Assembly: GCF_000010805.1 (NCBI RefSeq)
Contig: NC_012522.1
Coordinates: 1,426,001-1,490,000 of the forward strand
DNA: 64,000 nt
Reading direction: 5' to 3'
From: Rhodococcus opacus B4
GTDB lineage: Bacteria > Actinomycetota > Actinomycetes > Mycobacteriales > Mycobacteriaceae
A program made the translations under genes and the position numbers. Below the pieces are notes generated by a model. The model was given only the letters and a program-made list of their open reading frames with translations, was not told the origin of the DNA and did no database searches. Shown in pieces: positions 62,607 through 64,000 of this stretch (positions within the stretch are counted from its first letter, which is position 1; each line of letters starts with the position of its first letter).

Positions 62607-64000
62607 ATGGGATCGAAGCAGACGAGCAATCCGGGCCAGAAACGCGCGGCAAAGCAGAAGGCGCGCCAACGACGGAACCGCTCCACGGTGTCACCGATGT
62701 TTCCCACTCCCGCCGTCGACCCGGCGCTCATCGACAGCTTCGTTCAGTGGCTGCGCGGCGGCGACCTCACCGACGATGCGGAGGTCTACGGACACCTCGT
62801 CGAGTCGACACTCACGAACCTCGCGCACGCCCGCCCCGGTTTCCACGCCACCGGCTGGCTCCCCGCGGACGCGCATACCCTGCTCGAGGCCGCCGACGAA
62901 TTCGTCGCGCAAGATTCCGACGACATGGACGACGTCGCCATGACGATCATCGCCTCCACGCTGACGTTCCTGAACTTTCTCGACGAAAATCGGCTGTGGA
63001 CCGGCAGCGAGGAGAACTTCACGCACTGCATCGAAGACCTCCTCGAATTCGTCGAGCCGGAACCACCCATCATTTTTCCGGACGACATCGCGCTTCCCGC
63101 CGTGGACGAAGAGGACGAACTTCGCGCCCTCCTCGCCCTTCCCGCGATCACGGCCCTCGCCGCACTTGTCGACTGGGTCGGCACAAGCATGCCCGTCACC
63201 TCCACGAAGGTACCCAAACCCGCCTCTCTTCCCGGTCTCGCCGACGCGCTGGGTATCGATCTCCAGGTCGACTCGGATGGATATCCGCGGGTCAGGAAAA
63301 TCCGCTCGATGCGCGATGTGCCCGCGATGATGACGTATTGGGACACCGCGGAAGAGGTCGGTCTCATTACCGTCAACTCCACGCGCGCGGTCCGCGGTCC
63401 GAACGCGGAGCTGATTGCCGACGACACGACGCCTGCCCTGCCGTTGATCCGTGCAGCCGTCACCGAATTCGTTCGCCGCCAATTCGTTTCGCAACCTGAC
63501 CATTTCGACCTCATGCAACTGACCGATCTCGTCGTGATGCAGGTGATCCTGGCGGGAATGACGTCGACGCCGTCCCCTGCCCCGACGGAGGACGCGCCCC
63601 TCGACGACGAGCAATCGATCATGGATGACTTCATCCATGATCGACTGGACGCGCTGGTGGATCAGAAGTGGCTGACCAAAGATGACGCCTACCGCGTTCC
63701 GTCTGCGCTGCAACCTGCCGTCCTTCGTGCCGTCCACCTCGCGAGTGCGGAAGCCGCGGACGCACTGCCCGTTGCGATGGATGCGCACATCACATTGCGG
63801 ATCTCACTGGAAGGCACCCATATTCCTGTCTGGCGCCGCATTCGGCTCGATGCCACGCTACCGCTCGACGCTTCCCATCACATCATCCAGTCGGCGTTCG
63901 GGTGGGAGAATTCTCATCTCCACGAATTCTCGGTAGGCCCCGCGCACTCGGGTGGCGGAGTATTCATCCCCGCTGACGACATCCCGCACCGCGACGTGGA
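62607..64000 (+). CDS. pRiA4b ORF-3-like protein, C-terminal domain type (cut by window edge)
   Basis: The frame is open from ATG 62607 to the window end, so at least 464 residues are seen and the C-terminus is missing. The N-terminus is basic (KRAAKQKARQRRNRS). A large helical central region with LLALPAITALAALVDW and other Leu/Ala-rich helices follows. Near residues 393-464 the start of a pRiA4b ORF-3 domain is visible: AHITLRISLEGTHIPVWRRI and IIQSAFGWENSHLHEFSVG, with the expected W-R and HLH motifs. The domain order is the reverse of the paralogue at 56593. The function is unknown. Confidence 0.8.
   Translation, partial: MGSKQTSNPGQKRAAKQKARQRRNRSTVSPMFPTPAVDPALIDSFVQWLRGGDLTDDAEVYGHLVESTLTNLAHARPGFHATGWLPADAHTLLEAADEFVAQDSDDMDDVAMTIIASTLTFLNFLDENRLWTGSEENFTHCIEDLLEFVEPEPPIIFPDDIALPAVDEEDELRALLALPAITALAALVDWVGTSMPVTSTKVPKPASLPGLADALGIDLQVDSDGYPRVRKIRSMRDVPAMMTYWDTAEEVGLITVNSTRAVRGPNAELIADDTTPALPLIRAAVTEFVRRQFVSQPDHFDLMQLTDLVVMQVILAGMTSTPSPAPTEDAPLDDEQSIMDDFIHDRLDALVDQKWLTKDDAYRVPSALQPAVLRAVHLASAEAADALPVAMDAHITLRISLEGTHIPVWRRIRLDATLPLDASHHIIQSAFGWENSHLHEFSVGPAHSGGGVFIPADDIPHRDV

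Overview
The window looks like chromosome of a high-GC mycolic-acid actinomycete, most likely Rhodococcus or a close Nocardiales relative. The reasons are the overall GC-rich sequence with GTG and TTG starts, a close match to the mycobacterial Rv0805 cyclic-nucleotide phosphodiesterase, a DUF5709 protein, a mycofactocin-type SDR, an F420-type LLM oxidoreductase, a PASTA lipoprotein and a CarD paralogue. I found no rRNA, tRNA, CRISPR array or intact insertion sequence. The genus is an inference from protein families, not from a database match.

Region 1 to 10.5 kb is mostly housekeeping or surface genes: the C-terminal part of an SNF2 helicase, a hotdog thioesterase-like protein, DUF5709, a Stealth sugar-phosphotransferase, polyphosphate kinase 2, a small HTH protein, the Rv0805-like phosphodiesterase, an NfeD/slipin pair, a HugZ/DUF2470-like flavin or heme protein, a TM2 protein and an HNH endonuclease. 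From 10.7 to 12.5 kb a perfect 16-bp inverted repeat precedes a CcbP-like protein and a protein resembling the XPB/Ssl2 N-terminal domain. From 12.76 to 17.26 kb lies a compact catabolic operon: LacI regulator, MFS carrier, PanE-like dehydrogenase and BKACE beta-keto acid cleavage enzyme. Between 17.3 and 18.8 kb is a scarred stretch with a solo McrB-N-type domain, a duplicated gene 3' end, and a gene start cut short. From 19.1 to 25.8 kb an acyl-CoA-dehydrogenase-fold flavoenzyme, an SDR, a SnoaL-like protein, a flavin reductase and a GTP cyclohydrolase II paralogue surround a reverse-strand STAND/LuxR regulator. This suggests a flavin-dependent oxidation pathway that makes extra flavin precursor.

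The centrepiece is a 16.5-kb minus-strand polycistron from 43149 down to 26670. In transcription order it encodes a small membrane protein, a secreted membrane-anchored vWA protein, a 1191-residue tubulin-like GTPase, a two-TM protein, a beta-sandwich protein, a GTPase-associated GAP1-type protein, a vWA-like protein and a zinc-ribbon double-GTPase. A truncated McrB-N-type domain follows it. This is the layout of a GTPase-centred biological-conflict (putative defence) system whose mechanism I believe is uncharacterised. Two of its genes carry single-base frameshifts. A 19-nt motif is shared between its upstream region and that of the neighbouring PASTA lipoprotein gene. Next to it sit a DUF2510 membrane protein, a NERD-nuclease/helicase fusion, a CoA-binding protein, a TerD protein and a TehB-like methyltransferase.

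From 49 to 64 kb the content returns to general chromosomal genes: a MarR/rhodanese membrane operon, YjbQ, a TetR regulator, a CarD paralogue with a clear promoter and terminator, a glycine-rich exported protein, a metallo-beta-lactamase-fold hydrolase preceded by a ten-residue leader peptide, DinB, two pRiA4b ORF-3-like proteins, a Ser/Thr kinase, an LLM oxidoreductase, a GNAT-like protein and an NhaA-DsbA fusion. The right edge cuts the last gene.
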